Source of the DNA: Glandiceps talaboti | Lineage: Eukaryota; Hemichordata; Enteropneusta; Spengelidae | Assembly (NCBI RefSeq): GCF_964340395.1 | Contig: NC_135552.1 | Location: 27,996,181 to 28,060,180 of the forward strand | Length of the DNA: 64,000 nt | Reading direction: 5' to 3' | Part shown: positions 26,201 to 36,943 of the stretch, piece after piece | Layout: every line of letters starts with the position of its first letter | How positions within the stretch are numbered: the first letter of the stretch is position 1 | The notes under the pieces: generated by a model | What the model saw: only the letters and a program-made list of their open reading frames with translations | Databases searched by the model: none | What the model was told of the DNA's origin: nothing | Position numbers and translations under genes: made by a program

Positions 26201-29200
26201 CCTTGCTGAAGTGGAATTTCTTTCCATTTCCAAAATAATCATGTAGCACTACTTAGTATAACCACATTACTTTCAATTTCTGCACTGCCACTGACCTTGT
26301 CCGAGATACATGATCAAACTGACATGGGATTTATATTCATGGCAGTCAGTTTTTGAATATGTTGGCGACATGACTTTCATTAGATATGTCAGTGCCATTA
26401 AGAAATAAATCAATCCCTTTGGCTGAAAACGTTTGGTAATTCACAACCATTCACTCATGTCCTCAGAATTTCTTAAATTTCTGTCTCTCTTCTTGAGTCG
26501 TATTGCAAATAAAATTATTGTATCTTATTCTCTGGTTCAAGTTAGCTTTCAAAAATATCATAATTATCAATTCTTACCTTAAAATTACCATGGCAACATA
26601 ACGAGCTAAATATTTTTTTTTGCAATAACTGTTCGACTCAATACATTTAGTACATGGAACATGATGAAATCTGATCATATAATTTACTACATTCAGCCAA
26701 TTTTCCATATTGAGTCTTATGCCTGTATGAAATAGTGCAATTTGGCGATAATAACACCAAGTTTGTTTCAATTTGTAAATGTCACTGAACTCTACCTTGT
26801 ATGCCTGCTCAACTTACATAGCTGCCTAGGTACCCAGGAACTAGTAAATTGTGTAAAATTGGTTGAGATAAACGTTTGCCATCAATTTAAATCATATGTG
26901 GGTCAGTATTGCAATTATTATCCTGGGTGTATTTCATGACACACTAGCCTAGACATTATTACACATAGATCATGACACTGTTTAGTTTACAAGAACGCCA
27001 GTAGATTCATGTAAATGTCCTCTGCATCCACTCCTCACTGAATAACTGATGTGCATGCACGAAAACAGGCACATTATCTCAGATTTCCCTTTCTACATTA
27101 TTGAGGATCCTAAAGTCTTACAAAATCATGATTGACATTAGGATCATGTGTGCATTCTTACACTTTCATTTTATATAGTCCCACTTCCTGGACACAAGAA
27201 TATTTTTCCTCACATAACCTTTGACCTACTGGGCACAATCTTAAATACTGATGTGGATCACTCACAGTGTGTCAAATATCAAATGACCTAATTGTTCGTG
27301 AACTTCTGATTTCACTAGAAAACCTACATGAATTCACCAATAAATCATTCACAATAATTTATCAATGTTGCCCCCATGTACTTTGTGTATCAGTTTATTA
27401 TGTGTCAACATATTTGAAATGTAGTGTTTTTTTCATGATTTTGGCCAGCTGGTCGTCACATCCTACAGAAAAGATTTTTTAAGGCCAAGTTGTACAGTAT
27501 AGGTCCAAGGGCTGGTAAACATGGGATGACTGCCAAGTATTTTGCTTTTAGTGACCTTGAGCTCTTAGCTTACCAGTAGAAATAAACAAACATTTCTGGT
27601 TTTTAGTTTTTCAATTTCTCTGTATAAATGATATCCATAATTCAATTTTCATAACTATGCCAAATGTAAATTTTCATAACTGTGCCAAATTTCAACTTAT
27701 AAGGTCCAACACACACCCACTTAAACTGCGCAACTCTCAGTCTGGATGCCAGCATAGTCTCTAACTGAACCGCCAGTGGATTTACACGTGAGTGGAGGTG
27801 TAAATCGTAACTTATAGGAGTTGGTCTAGCACAACCCACCTCACTAGATTATAATCAAAAATACATTTTCCTTAGTTTTTTCCCCCATTTTATGTGTGTA
27901 CTCATTGACTATTCATCACATATACTATAAAATGTAAATTCTGTCATATGCCCTACACATTCCCTACTCCAAAGTATAAAACCTTACTATAAATAGCAAA
28001 TGACAACAATTGACAGATGCTTTTTTCCCTATGTGTCAAAACCATCCATAATTATTACTCATAATATCATCATTAAAATATAAATGCTGCTTTTCTTCGT
28101 CACTGAACTATACCCTTGCAATATTGAATTTACACAGTATTTTTGTTAGGGGCGGCAAGTAGGTAAAATCTACAAGGGTTCACATGTCATTTTCACCTGG
28201 GTTCCCAAACAAAATTACCATAGACTCTATGGGAAAACACTACCATTTTTCCCTTAGCAAAACACTGGCAACATAACCACCAGGCTAACTATTGTTGCAT
28301 CATATTTGGGACATTTGTTACCCATTCCGTATGGCAGGTAGACAATCACCCCATGGTATATTAAATGTGCCCTGCATTGTTGGGAAAATTATGTGGCACA
28401 TGTTCCACAGTGTATAACGGAGAAGTACTAGTAAATGATTAACACTGTATTGCCTGATACTGGATTCCTCCAGTGTATATTATGCAAATATTGAAATTTA
28501 ACTATCAAAAGCAACTGATAGCTAGCTTTCACATAGTAACCTGCTGCTAGTTATGAGATATACAATGATCCCGGTCAAAGGTCGTTACTGGTATTCAACC
28601 CAGTCGTCTGGCGGCGGCAATATCTCCTAAACTCATTGTAGTAGTTAAGAGTGTAAGAAACCTCACAAAACCCATAGTTTGCCTTTCACAGGCAGTCATT
28701 GTAATGTCTGTAATGAGACTAGCTTGACAGGTGAGAAGAGAAAAGAACAAATATAACATGATACATGTAGCTTTATGATTGGCTGGCAGGGTAATGGCAG
28801 CCATGATTGAAATTTGCATAAGGTCAGAGGGCACTGACATATGTACACTAGTCCCTAGCTTATTCATGTTATTATATTGGATGACTTACCATATGTACAT
28901 GCAACAAGCTCTAATTTTCATAAGTCTTCGGAATATATGCATAAAGATGCAAGTTTGTCCAAAATTGGCGTTCACAGAATAAATGAAATTTACCTTTGTT
29001 GCCATAGAAACATAAGGTCAACAAATGAATTAGAAACAATTTCTTTTGAATTTGACAGGTTTCCCACTGTATTAGAAATTACATACTGTTGATATTTTTA
29101 TGAACAATTTCTTGTAGACAATCTTGGATCAAATGTAGTTAATTTGTTGTTCCCGATCTATATTCTAAATAAATGGTATTTTTTTTAAACACTATGCTGC

Positions 29201-29967
29201 GAGGAGAAAAGTATACTATTAGCAAATATTCCTCTCTCATTTAGTACTCAAAATGATCAAAACTTACCTCTTTCCACTGGTTCCCATCTCATCAGATTTA
29301 GAATTTATTTCAAAAAAAGAAGCACCCCTTTCATAAAATTGTAGAAATTTGTAGAAGTATGTCTGTGTTTTCTTTTGTTGGGGTTATTAGTAACTAATTA
29401 CGAATTGGAAACACTAGTCAGAGGAAAACCAACATTTGGTTTATGGATTTCCATTAAAAATGTTAAATCAACATGATATATTTTAAATTTAGATTTGAAA
29501 AATATGAAAAAAATTAATTGGCTATAATTAGAACGAGATTAAATGACATTCAATAGAGGAAATTCACTTATAACAACTGTTTCTTAATTTACATGATTAG
29601 GCAGACTGTGTACATTTAATAAAATTTAAAATGTTTTTCTCCACCACTCCTCAGATGGTCTTAAGACTTTCCAAATTAATGCAAGGATACAATTTCCATG
29701 AGAAAAAATACCTATTTTTTGAATTTATTTTAAGTGATCATTATGTCATATGCTGCTGCCCTTACACTTCCTTGAAGTTTGATTAATCCAAATGACCTTA
29801 CACAAAGTCTAAAATGTGAAGAGAATTGAGACGGAGAAGAAGGGAAATAAGAGAGAAGTTGCAGAAAATTACTGAGGATCTTTGAATAGTATAGTATACA
29901 GAAAATATGAGACAACTTGTTACAAGTTGTATGGTTGGGTTTTGTGAGGTTGACATACTTACACCAT
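15451..29967 (-). CDS. ZC3H4: ZC3H4/ZC3H6-type CCCH zinc-finger protein, ten exons
   Basis: Joining ten exons gives one 1226-residue frame. In order: an acidic region followed by a basic Arg/Lys/Glu-rich region (about 1-155), a Gly/Pro-rich part, an RG-rich stretch (about 250-266), three CCCH fingers (C283-H301, C312-H330, C335-H354), a Gly/Ala tract, [17 protein letters not shown], the block [20 protein letters not shown] (580-599), [10 protein letters not shown] (about 623-632), fifteen DPR motifs and a terminal DPTASPFC. Human ZC3H4 has counterparts of these in the same order, including its C-terminal FDPTASPFC. Mammalian ZC3H4 partners WDR82 in the Restrictor complex, which terminates early and extragenic Pol II transcription; Drosophila Su(sable) is related. 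The third finger and the LLEKVLN that follows resemble ZC3H6 as much, so this is probably the shared pro-orthologue. Introns are GT-AG except the fifth, which is AT-AC. Function here is inferred from family membership. Confidence 0.95.
17965..18219 (-). CDS. ZC3H4: ZC3H4 exon 9
   Basis: Encodes residues 534-618, with split codons at both ends (phase 1 in, phase 1 out). The acceptor is ATTTGTAG and the donor GTAAGT. It carries [20 protein letters not shown], the best-conserved block outside the fingers, preceded by a Ser/Asp/Glu-rich region. Confidence 0.95.
18431..18639 (-). CDS. ZC3H4: ZC3H4 exon 8
   Basis: Encodes residues 464-533; phase 2 in, phase 1 out. The acceptor is TTTTTACAG and the donor GTAAGA. 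It contains [10 protein letters not shown], equivalent to NFYENFY in ZC3H4; the rest is acidic and Ser/Thr/Pro-rich. Confidence 0.93.
19321..19610 (-). CDS. ZC3H4: ZC3H4 exon 7 (Gly/Ala tract and IPSLFEI motif)
   Basis: Encodes residues 368-463; phase 0 in, phase 2 out. The acceptor is ATTTACAG and the donor GTAAGT. It starts [10 protein letters not shown], continuing the post-finger helix, then RPPLLPTP. A run of about 40 residues that are nearly all Gly and Ala (with Ser) is encoded by ACC/CCA and GCA-type triplets on the + strand, like a coding microsatellite. It ends [18 protein letters not shown], equivalent to IPSLFEIVVRPTG in ZC3H4. Confidence 0.95.
19669..19819. repeat. (ACTAC)n pentanucleotide tract
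   Basis: About 30 five-base units, mostly ACTAC with scattered ACTGC variants, within ZC3H4 intron 6. Two other loci in the window (58.15 and 59.47 kb) carry pentanucleotides of the same ACTNN type. Confidence 0.95.
20051..20160 (-). CDS. ZC3H4: ZC3H4 exon 6 (third CCCH finger)
   Basis: Encodes residues 331-367. The exon opens GTCAGTATCC directly after an AC dinucleotide at 20162-20161, which is the 3' end of an AT-AC intron. With the last G of exon 5 this reads H-G-Q-Y-P-C, matching H-G-D-F-P-C in ZC3H4. The finger is C335-x8-C344-x5-C350-x3-H354. Using the nearby CAG (20158-20156) as a conventional acceptor would lose residues and leave no matching GT donor. The exon's own donor, GTAGGA, is conventional. 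Confidence 0.93.
20161..20793 (-). other. U12-type AT-AC intron of ZC3H4 (intron 5)
   Basis: The 5' splice site on the minus strand is ATATCCTTT (20793-20785), identical to the minor-spliceosome consensus. The branch site ACCTTAACT (20176-20168) is close to the TCCTTAAC consensus and lies about 10 bases before the terminal AC. The intron is 633 bases and separates the second finger from the third. The reading frame of the whole gene closes only with these boundaries. Confidence 0.93.
20794..20905 (-). CDS. ZC3H4: ZC3H4 exon 5 (end of first finger, second finger)
   Basis: Encodes residues 294-330 plus one base; phase 0 in, phase 1 out. The acceptor is TTTGTTACAG. It supplies the last Cys and His of finger 1 (C297, H301) and all of finger 2 (C312-x7-C320-x5-C326-x3-H330). 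It ends ...TTACATG immediately before the AT-AC intron. Confidence 0.93.
21335..21472 (-). CDS. ZC3H4: ZC3H4 exon 4 (RG-rich region and start of first finger)
   Basis: Encodes residues 248-293 in phase 0 at both ends. The acceptor is TCTTTCAG and the donor GTAAGA. It begins [19 protein letters not shown], an RG-rich stretch typical of RNA-binding proteins and also present before the fingers of ZC3H4. It ends [13 protein letters not shown], with C283 and C291 of finger 1. Confidence 0.95.
21983..22258 (-). CDS. ZC3H4: ZC3H4 exon 3
   Basis: Encodes residues 156-247 in phase 0 at both ends. The acceptor is TTTCCATAG and the donor GTAAGT. It reads [20 protein letters not shown], then a Gly/Pro/Phe-rich part and an acidic patch ([15 protein letters not shown]). 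An RS-like start follows directly on the basic end of exon 2. About 74 bases upstream, the acceptor and first codons are repeated (see findings). Confidence 0.93.
22743..23202 (-). CDS. ZC3H4: ZC3H4 exon 2 (acidic and basic N-terminal regions)
   Basis: Encodes residues 3-155 (residue 2 is split with exon 1). The acceptor is GTCAACAG and the donor GTATGA. A long Glu/Asp-rich part contains [15 protein letters not shown], equivalent to EDGELEEGELED near the start of ZC3H4. It is followed by about 45 residues rich in Arg, Lys and Glu ([20 protein letters not shown]) that probably form a charged helix and nuclear-localisation signal. Confidence 0.95.
23203..29962 (-). other. ZC3H4 intron 1 (6.8 kb)
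   Basis: The donor is GTAAGT at 29962 and the acceptor CAACAG before 23202. I see no coding exon inside. It holds homopolymer C runs near 24000 and 24657, a short direct repeat of CATAACT(A/G)TGCCAAAT near 27.65 kb, a small hairpin GATTTACAC/GTGTAAATC near 27.78 kb, and otherwise AT-rich unique-looking sequence. Long first introns often carry regulatory elements, but none can be named here. Confidence 0.75.
29963..29967 (-). CDS. ZC3H4: ZC3H4 exon 1: start codon plus two bases
   Basis: Exon 1 would contribute only ATGGT to the coding sequence, joined to G-AAG-GAG to give M-V-K-E-I-K. Support: a strong donor (GGT followed by GTAAGTATG), the phase 2 required by exon 2, an in-frame TAG upstream in the 5' UTR, and a total length divisible by three. 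The 5' end of the transcript is not defined but probably lies between 30.0 and 30.6 kb. Another first exon could exist. Confidence 0.65.
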
Positions 29968-30059
29968 AAACTGAAAGAGAGAAGTGAGATTGTCCCGACA
30001 CAGCTAGCTCAGTACAATGAACGTCAGACAAACATTGTCGTCTGAGTGGCATAGACAAC

Positions 30060-30620
30060 AAGTCCAAGGTACTACAGCTATTACGCTGCAGAGTTGCATG
30101 CCCCGATGGCGACGACCAGCTGTTCTCAATTTACATAATTTATGCATCATATTTGCATAATTTATGTAAGCTTACCATAAACGACCGATTTTTGGGAATT
30201 TCCCCCTTCAAAATACCGAATTTACGTATTAGAAGATGAAAATTCCATCGTAAGATTGAAAATGTTCAGCATTATTGAATCCACAAAGCGTTACTTGACC
30301 TTTCATTCTCGCCCTGTTCTGTTTCTTTCTTTTCATCACCGTTCACTAAGGGTGGGGGATTTTCAAACAGGCTTTCAAGAGCCATTTCGCCTACTAAAAA
30401 GTTGTGACCGCATATACAAACGGTATAGTTGTGTTCTAGAGATCGTAAGGTGTATACTCGTAGTATTTATGCTGCTTTCTTGCTCCTTTTCACGCGAAGA
30501 AATCTGGAATTTTTCCACGCAGTAATTGTCACATCCTTTCGCCTGGTATCAAATATGGCGACTGTGAAAGAACGTGGACTGAGACTGCGCACTAGTGACG
30601 TCATTAATACGGTATCCGAA
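30060..30620. promoter_or_regulatory. Putative divergent promoter region
   Basis: This interval lies between the ZC3H4 start (minus) and a possible + strand first exon. It contains an octamer ATTTGCAT at 30151-30158, the perfect kappaB palindrome GGGAATTTCCC at 30194-30204, a CRE TGACGTCA at 30596-30603, and two ATGGCGAC motifs (30103 and 30555) resembling YY1 sites found at many animal promoters. CpGs are more frequent than in the flanks. All are motif matches; transcription start sites are not shown by the sequence. Confidence 0.45.
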
Positions 30621-30631
30621 ATAGAACATGG
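30555..30631 (+). CDS. Possible first coding exon of an unknown + strand gene
   Basis: ATG at 30555 opens MATVKERGLRLRTSDVINTV and continues through SEIEH to a candidate donor GG/GTAAAA, leaving phase 2. It sits in a CpG-richer patch next to CRE and YY1-like motifs, and head-to-head with ZC3H4. I do not recognise the peptide, and I found no convincing downstream exon before 37.9 kb. It may be chance, or the 5' end of an upstream antisense transcript. Confidence 0.25.
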
Positions 30632-32096
30632 GTAAAAATAGTTTAAGTATTTTTTTTGTCTATAGTTTTTCCACTTTCAAAAATTACCGTCCCCCTAACT
30701 TCAAATAAAGTTTGATTGAGAAGATTTCGTAAACTTACAGTTTCATTTATCAATTTATACTGAATTGCAATGTAATAATTGCCCCTTCAATACATTCTTC
30801 AGAGTCATGTTTGAGTCACCGTACACTGGGAGGCCCTCGCTTCATGGAACTGCGGTGTCATGTCTTTTGTCTGGTATTGAATCCGGCATTGAATCCGTGG
30901 TGGTAGTCACCAACTCGTGCTGATTCACTGCTGACACGACCCTTTCTCGGGATTCCGTGTTCCGTGTAGGTATGCAACTTTATGTGAGATTCGTAACTTT
31001 GAATTAGATTAGTTTTAAAAAAGGAGCAATGGCTTTTAAAAAAACAAAAAACAGTTTTGTGTAAAAATGCAGAGGCCAGAAATAGGCAACGCGAGAGAAC
31101 ATTAAAATAATCCATTCCGGGTGAGATACGCTGGCAGTACTGGTATTGCAAATAAAACATTTTATAGTACTGTTTAATTTTAAAGTATGTTTTCAATTAA
31201 TCAAAACAAATACATTTCATATATTTGTCCTCAGTGAAGACAAAAATAATAATGTTTATTGCATATTAATTTAGACATGTCTTTAAAATAACAATTAATT
31301 GGCCTACAAATATTGTGTGAATAGAATCCTTTTAATAGCAGAGTGTTGGGGACTGTTTACATTCAAAAGAAACTTTTCCTAGAGAACTTTAGTTTATTAT
31401 CTTGGGCCAAAATATGCAAAGTTACTTTTGTCATTTACAGAAAGCAGCTTAAATCATAACAACATATATAACACAATATCTGCAGGGTCAAAGGTCAAAA
31501 CTTTTTCTTACATAGCAGTAATGTGTATATTTAGGACTTTTATCAAGAGTGTAAAGTGAAAAATCTGAAATCTGGTTAGTTTCAATATCTGTACAGACTG
31601 TCACTGTGTTTTGATTTTCTTACTGTGATATTTTAATAAGCAAAGTTCTCATTCATATTGAAACTCATGATTTCCACATGGATCAAAGATACTGGAGTAA
31701 AGCCATATCATTGGCACCCCTCCCCCACCCCCCACAACTATAAATTCTTACTGTCTCTGATATGAGGGTTGCTGCCATCCCCTAAATATACTATGTTGTG
31801 TTCTGCTGTATTTTGATAGATAAATATCTACAAAGAGTCAACATCACTCTTGAATTCTTTTTGTACTACAGTTTGATATGCACTCAGTGCCTGCTATACC
31901 CAAAGAATGAATGAATGAATGCAATCCAGGTACAATGGAGTCAGATGTAGATCAAAGGGTGTAATATAGCAGTATCAACATTATCTCTTAATATATCATC
32001 TACTTTGTGGTGAAATGTTTTGTTTTTATATGCTGTATATTGCAGTGTATGTACAAGTACTCATATGAGAATTTACCAATGAAAAGCATAGATCTC

Positions 32097-32998
32097 CAGT
32101 ATATGACCCCTGTTATGATGACCAATAATAAATGATCTCTGGTAAATGACCCCAGGTTACTTTTGTATATGACCCGTCATGTGACCAATGATGCATGACA
32201 TCTGGTAAATAACCCCAGGTATCTGTATGACCTGTGGAAGATGACTCCTGTTATATGATCAATGACATATGACCTCTTGCAAATGATCTCAGGTATATGA
32301 CCTACTGAAGAAGACCCCTGTGACAGTGTCATATAACCAATGATGGATGTCCTCTGGTAAAAGACCTCAGGTATATGGCCTATGGAAGATAATTCCCTTA
32401 CAGAAAGTTCCTAAAGCATTCCTAAAAGATTATTCATATATGATCGTATAGTATTTTGGCCCCTTTCTTAAAGGAATACTTTACAATTCCTATAGGAATT
32501 AGGAATCTTGTAGGATAGTCCTAAAGGAATCTTTTAGGACAGTCCTATAGGAATATTATAGGTCTTATAGGAATATTATAGGTTTTATAGGAATCCTATA
32601 AGAATACTATAGACCATTTCCGTATAAAGGGAACCCCTGTTATGATCAATGATATTATGACCTCTGGTAGATGACCCCAGGTATATGACCTATGGAAGAT
32701 GACCCCTGTCATGACCAATGATACTATGACCTCTGGTAAATGGCCCCAAGGTATATGGCATATGGAAGATGACCCCTGTTATGACCAATGATATTATGAC
32801 CTCTGGTAGATGACCCCTGTTATGTGACAATGATCTTATGACCTCTGGTAGATGACCCCAAGTATATGACCTATGGAAGATAACCCCTGTTAGGACCAAT
32901 GATATTATGACCTCTGGTAAATGACCCCAGGTATTTGACCTATGGAAGATGACCCCTGTTATGACCAATGATATTATGACCTCTGGTAAATGACCCAT
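32097..32998. repeat. 69-bp higher-order minisatellite of 14-bp TGACC monomers, interrupted
   Basis: The best-preserved units repeat every 69 bases, and each holds five TGACC words spaced 14, 14, 14, 12 and 15 bases apart (for example ATGACCTCTGGTAAATGACC). Roughly four to five diverged units lie at 32097-32400 and about five better units at 32630-32998. Between them is an unrelated short-period array of TATAGGAAT-like words. The long minus-strand frame across the second block is a by-product. Confidence 0.9.
32400..32629. repeat. TATAGGAAT short tandem array inside the minisatellite
   Basis: Words such as CCTATAGGAAT, TTATAGGAAT and AGGAATCTTTTAGGA recur about every 11-22 bases. Many are partly palindromic (ATTCCTATAGGAAT at about 32495). 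It separates the two blocks of the TGACC array. Confidence 0.8.
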
Positions 32999-33876
32999 AG
33001 TAGATTGGAAATTATCACACAGTGGGTAACCAGACTTAATTTTGAGATTTTTAAAAGAAAATTATATTTTGATATTTTTTTGTTCATTTACTTACAAATT
33101 TTCACATGGCAAAGTAAATGGGTATCTCTCCCTACCTGATTGCATGACAATTAATTGTCAAGTAGACAACTCAGAAATTATATTATAAAATAAACCAACA
33201 CAAGGAAGTTATAGTGATACTGACATCCCTCCTCCTTCATCATGTTAACAACTACCTCCCCACCTACCCTAGTCCCATCAACCCACCAACACGCACAATT
33301 TTTGCATTCAGTGCACTACAAATGTAAAATTTAATTTTGTGAAATGTAGCAGTCATTCGTGTAGAGAGGGTTAAACGTCACGCCAGCTTGTCATGTGCCT
33401 GAACAAGATAGCGTGACATTTTTTTAATAGCTTTAATTTTCTAACAATAGAAATCAAGTGCTACCATAACTTATCACTAATGAGTTATCATTGTGTGGTA
33501 GATACATATTGAACAAACACTGATCAGATATGTCTCCTTCAACATTTAAATAGCTGTAATTTTATTTGGGAGGGGGGGGGGAATCAGTCATATGTTTTAA
33601 ATATTCCAACCTAAAGACATACATGTACAGGGGCATATATATATCGATATAATCATATATCCATCATAGTTGTGCCATGTGATGCTCAAAATAGTAACAA
33701 TGCCATAGAAGAAGATAGAGGGCGCTAGATAAGTACGCCGCCACAAAATATGTATGTACTCAGTACTAACGCCGAGGGCAACAAACAAGCCAGGCGAGCA
33801 TACTACATCATGTACTAACGTTAGAAACCGGACACAGGAGGACGAATGGCTGTGGGTTTTTTCGGGTTTTGTTTGG

Positions 33877-33911
<35 letters not shown>

Positions 33912-33913
33912 GG
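33877..33913. repeat. (TTG)n microsatellite
   Basis: About 12 TTG triplets, followed by T and G homopolymers. Confidence 0.95.
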
Positions 33914-35215
33914 GTTTTTTTGGGGGGGGTCACAATTGTTCATCTAAGTGTTGGGGAAGGGTCTTTATGGTTTGTGCAATAGAATATTTGATTATAGATA
34001 TTTCAATGATAGGGGAGGGGTAGGGTTAGTGATGTGTTTGCAAGGTCTTGGAGATGATCAATGTTTCTCACGCACTTTATTCCGAAAAACATCACACCTG
34101 CCACCGAAATGTGTGTCCAATATCTAAGTATAACAGCCATCTTGACTAAACGTGATTTTTATCATAAGTTTGGGATGCCAATACCCATGTTGAAATGAAG
34201 TTGGATAGAGAATTGGCTAAAGATCTGTAACAATTCACAATGGTTATATAATAACTGTGTCTCCGATCAGTGTGGTAATAAAATTAGAAAATCTTTACTG
34301 TACAAATACAACACCTCTCGTCAGATCTTTTGACCAAGTCTCTCCTCAGATTTGTTTACGAACACGTAATAAGTAACCCAATAAGAATTGTTTGATAGAT
34401 AGTCTGGTGAAATAAAAAAGTAACTTTTGTTAATTGCAAACATAGCAACCAATATACATGTACAGTCTTCGTAAGTTAGAAAATTGAATGTTATTGTTGT
34501 GGGTTTTTATGTTGTAATATTAGTACGTGATACAACAGTCGCCAAAATAAAGTAATGCAAATCAATGTGAGGTGATGTTATTTTCATTCATCTGTTTATT
34601 TATTTTCAAAGACATAGTAACGCGATATGAGATCATATACAAATTTTCACTGGTGGTGAACGAACGTTCGGTCTGGTTGCCTCACTCGTACTCGCTTACT
34701 ATACATGATATATGACAGTAAATACTGAGCTCGAGGATAAAGCAACTTGACGAATATCCATTGGCCGGCCAAATATAATATACATATTTGCATCATGTTG
34801 TATTGAGCGGTCTGCTAGTAGGTCTTGTTTATAGGGGCCCGGAAAATTCGATAACTTGAAACAAATAAATTGGGTCCGAATTGTCAGATAATGGGTCCAT
34901 GACATATGCTAACACTTCAAGATCTCCAGTAAGGTAGTATTCTTTAAAATTGTATTACTCATTTAGTGATAAACGATCTCTCCGACTCAGTTGTGACACA
35001 TTGTGTAGACGAGAACAGAAGTTCAAGACAGGTCCAATGTCTGGGTCCAATGTCTTCGAGTTTGCTGTGTCTCTCTAAAAAATTGCTAAAAATATAACCG
35101 GTAACACTTCACAAAATGAATTAAAAGGGTATTGGAATAATGAGAGTACGTCTATCATGAAAGGAACCATTCACACGGACCTAATTTACATGGAGCATTG
35201 TCATTACGTTAGGAT

Positions 35216-35283
35216 CATGGAAATGGGTGATTCTTCCATGGAAATGAGTGATACTTCCATGGAAGTGGGTGATACTTCCATGG
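35216..35283. repeat. 21-bp tandem repeat, 3.2 copies
   Basis: The units start CATGGAAATGGGTGATTCTTC and vary slightly. CCATGGAA and TTCCATGG at unit junctions are self-complementary. An 18-base inverted match (CCATGGAAGTATCACCCA) occurs at 46300-46317. Confidence 0.9.
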
Positions 35284-35670
35284 TTGGGATAGATTGACGA
35301 TTAACAATAAACTTGACGGCTCAACACGTCATGAGCGAAATTACTGTTACGTTTTTGTACTCATAATTTTATTTGGACTTGTCATGGATCTATTTTAGAG
35401 TGCCGCTAATAAACCTATGAATATGTTGAATTGATTGCTAGTCACTTGGTTTTCTTTCGAAGTCTATGTCACAGGAGACAAAAGGTTAACGAACTATATA
35501 CCCTTGAGCTGTCAAAATGCTGACTCGGTGTTTGACATGTACATGACTAGCAGTCCTCTACCGGAGCTAATATTAAAACTAAAGTTTGTGTAGCGGGTTA
35601 TAACCAAAACCTTGTCTGAGTTGCTGCTGAAGTCTTATCAGTAATCATGGTAATGGATAGTGTAAGACAA

Positions 35671-35790
35671 AGGGGGATTTAGGGGTGGACCATCTGATAT
35701 CCTGGGGGGGGGGGGCTTGGAAGATTTCGGGGGGGGGGGGAAGATGGCAAATGGAGTTGCTTGAAAAAAATCCGGATATGAGTGGGTGAT
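35671..35790. mobile_element. MITE-like terminus with G homopolymers
   Basis: The sequence TAGGGGTGGACCATCTGATA, then TCCTGGGGG and CTTGGAAGATTT, recurs in the opposite orientation at 37376-37433. The two may be separate copies or the two ends of one 1.8-kb element. Family not recognised. Confidence 0.4.
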
Positions 35791-36518
35791 AGAAAAAAAA
35801 GATGACCCACTGCTGCTAGAAAAAAATGTCTTGGCAGGGAAATGATGCACAAGTTCGAGTGTACTGTTCAACCTACTCGTACCTCTCCAACCAGGACACT
35901 TGTCATATCATGACAAACACTATGATTTTCAAACACATGTCAGGGACCAGTCAGTTTCGTTGGCCTGTGGTACATATATATATATTTGTTCTTGTCTCTG
36001 TTTCTTTCACATTTAAAAAAAAAATATTACTTCATGTAACGGTTCAAACGTAACTATACATAAAATTATACATATACATGTATTACCAAGCTACCACACT
36101 AGTTACAGAACATGCCATGTAAGTGTTTGGCTGTTTCACAATCAGTGCTTCACTTATCTTGCACTTTGGGGCAAAAGTGAACTTGAAGGTTTTGTAATGT
36201 AATCTTCATACTATTAGATAGTTTGTAAAAGAACTTAATCTAAATTGTTCTAGTCTCTTCAGTATGAATTTGTCAGAAGGGGTGAATATACTTCCTATTT
36301 CGGACTCCGACACTACATGTATCAACACTACAAATCAAATTCAAGTTTCTATTGTACACTAGGTGTGACCTCCTAAAGTGCTCTAACATACCAGTGACTT
36401 TACTATACATGCAATATCAATGCCCCTATACCAATGTTACAGGCCCACTTTTATAGCCTTATTTAAAAAGTTCTATTTACTTTAGCTTTTCAAAGCTTGG
36501 CAATATTACCTCAGAGGC

Positions 36519-36943
36519 TATGAATAACCTAAAAATTGCCTAAATAGAAACAAGAAACCCCTTGGACTCCCTCACCCCAGAGGCCACTCATTCGTTAAAC
36601 CAACAATAAGATTCACCAAAATTGGTAAAAAACTTCAAAAGCTTATAAGGGGAGACCCCTTAGGACCCTCATATGAGGTAGACATGTCCCAGTCTCAAAT
36701 CAAAGTTCTTTCCTCCACCTCTTACTGTCAAGATGCTATGAAACTTTATTTAAAAAATGTTTCAACCTTATGTAGTTGTTTTTTACATGTTAGAGCTGTC
36801 TTGTAAAGCTTGCAAATTATTGTCTGAAAGTGTCTGTGAATAGCCTAAAAATTGCCTTTAGGAGTAAAAATCCTCCAGGGCTCACACAAGAGGTGGACAT
36901 ATCCCAGTCTCAAAGCTCTTCCCTCTACAGCTTACTCTCAAGA
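36519..36943. repeat. Diverged tandem duplication
   Basis: Phrases starting at 36519 (CCTAAAAATTGCCT, then GAGGTAGACATGTCCCAGTC, then CTCTTACTGTCAAGATG) recur in the same order from about 36838 (CCTAAAAATTGCCT, GAGGTGGACATATCCCAGTC, GCTTACTCTCAAGATG), with different spacing. No function is evident. Confidence 0.6.
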
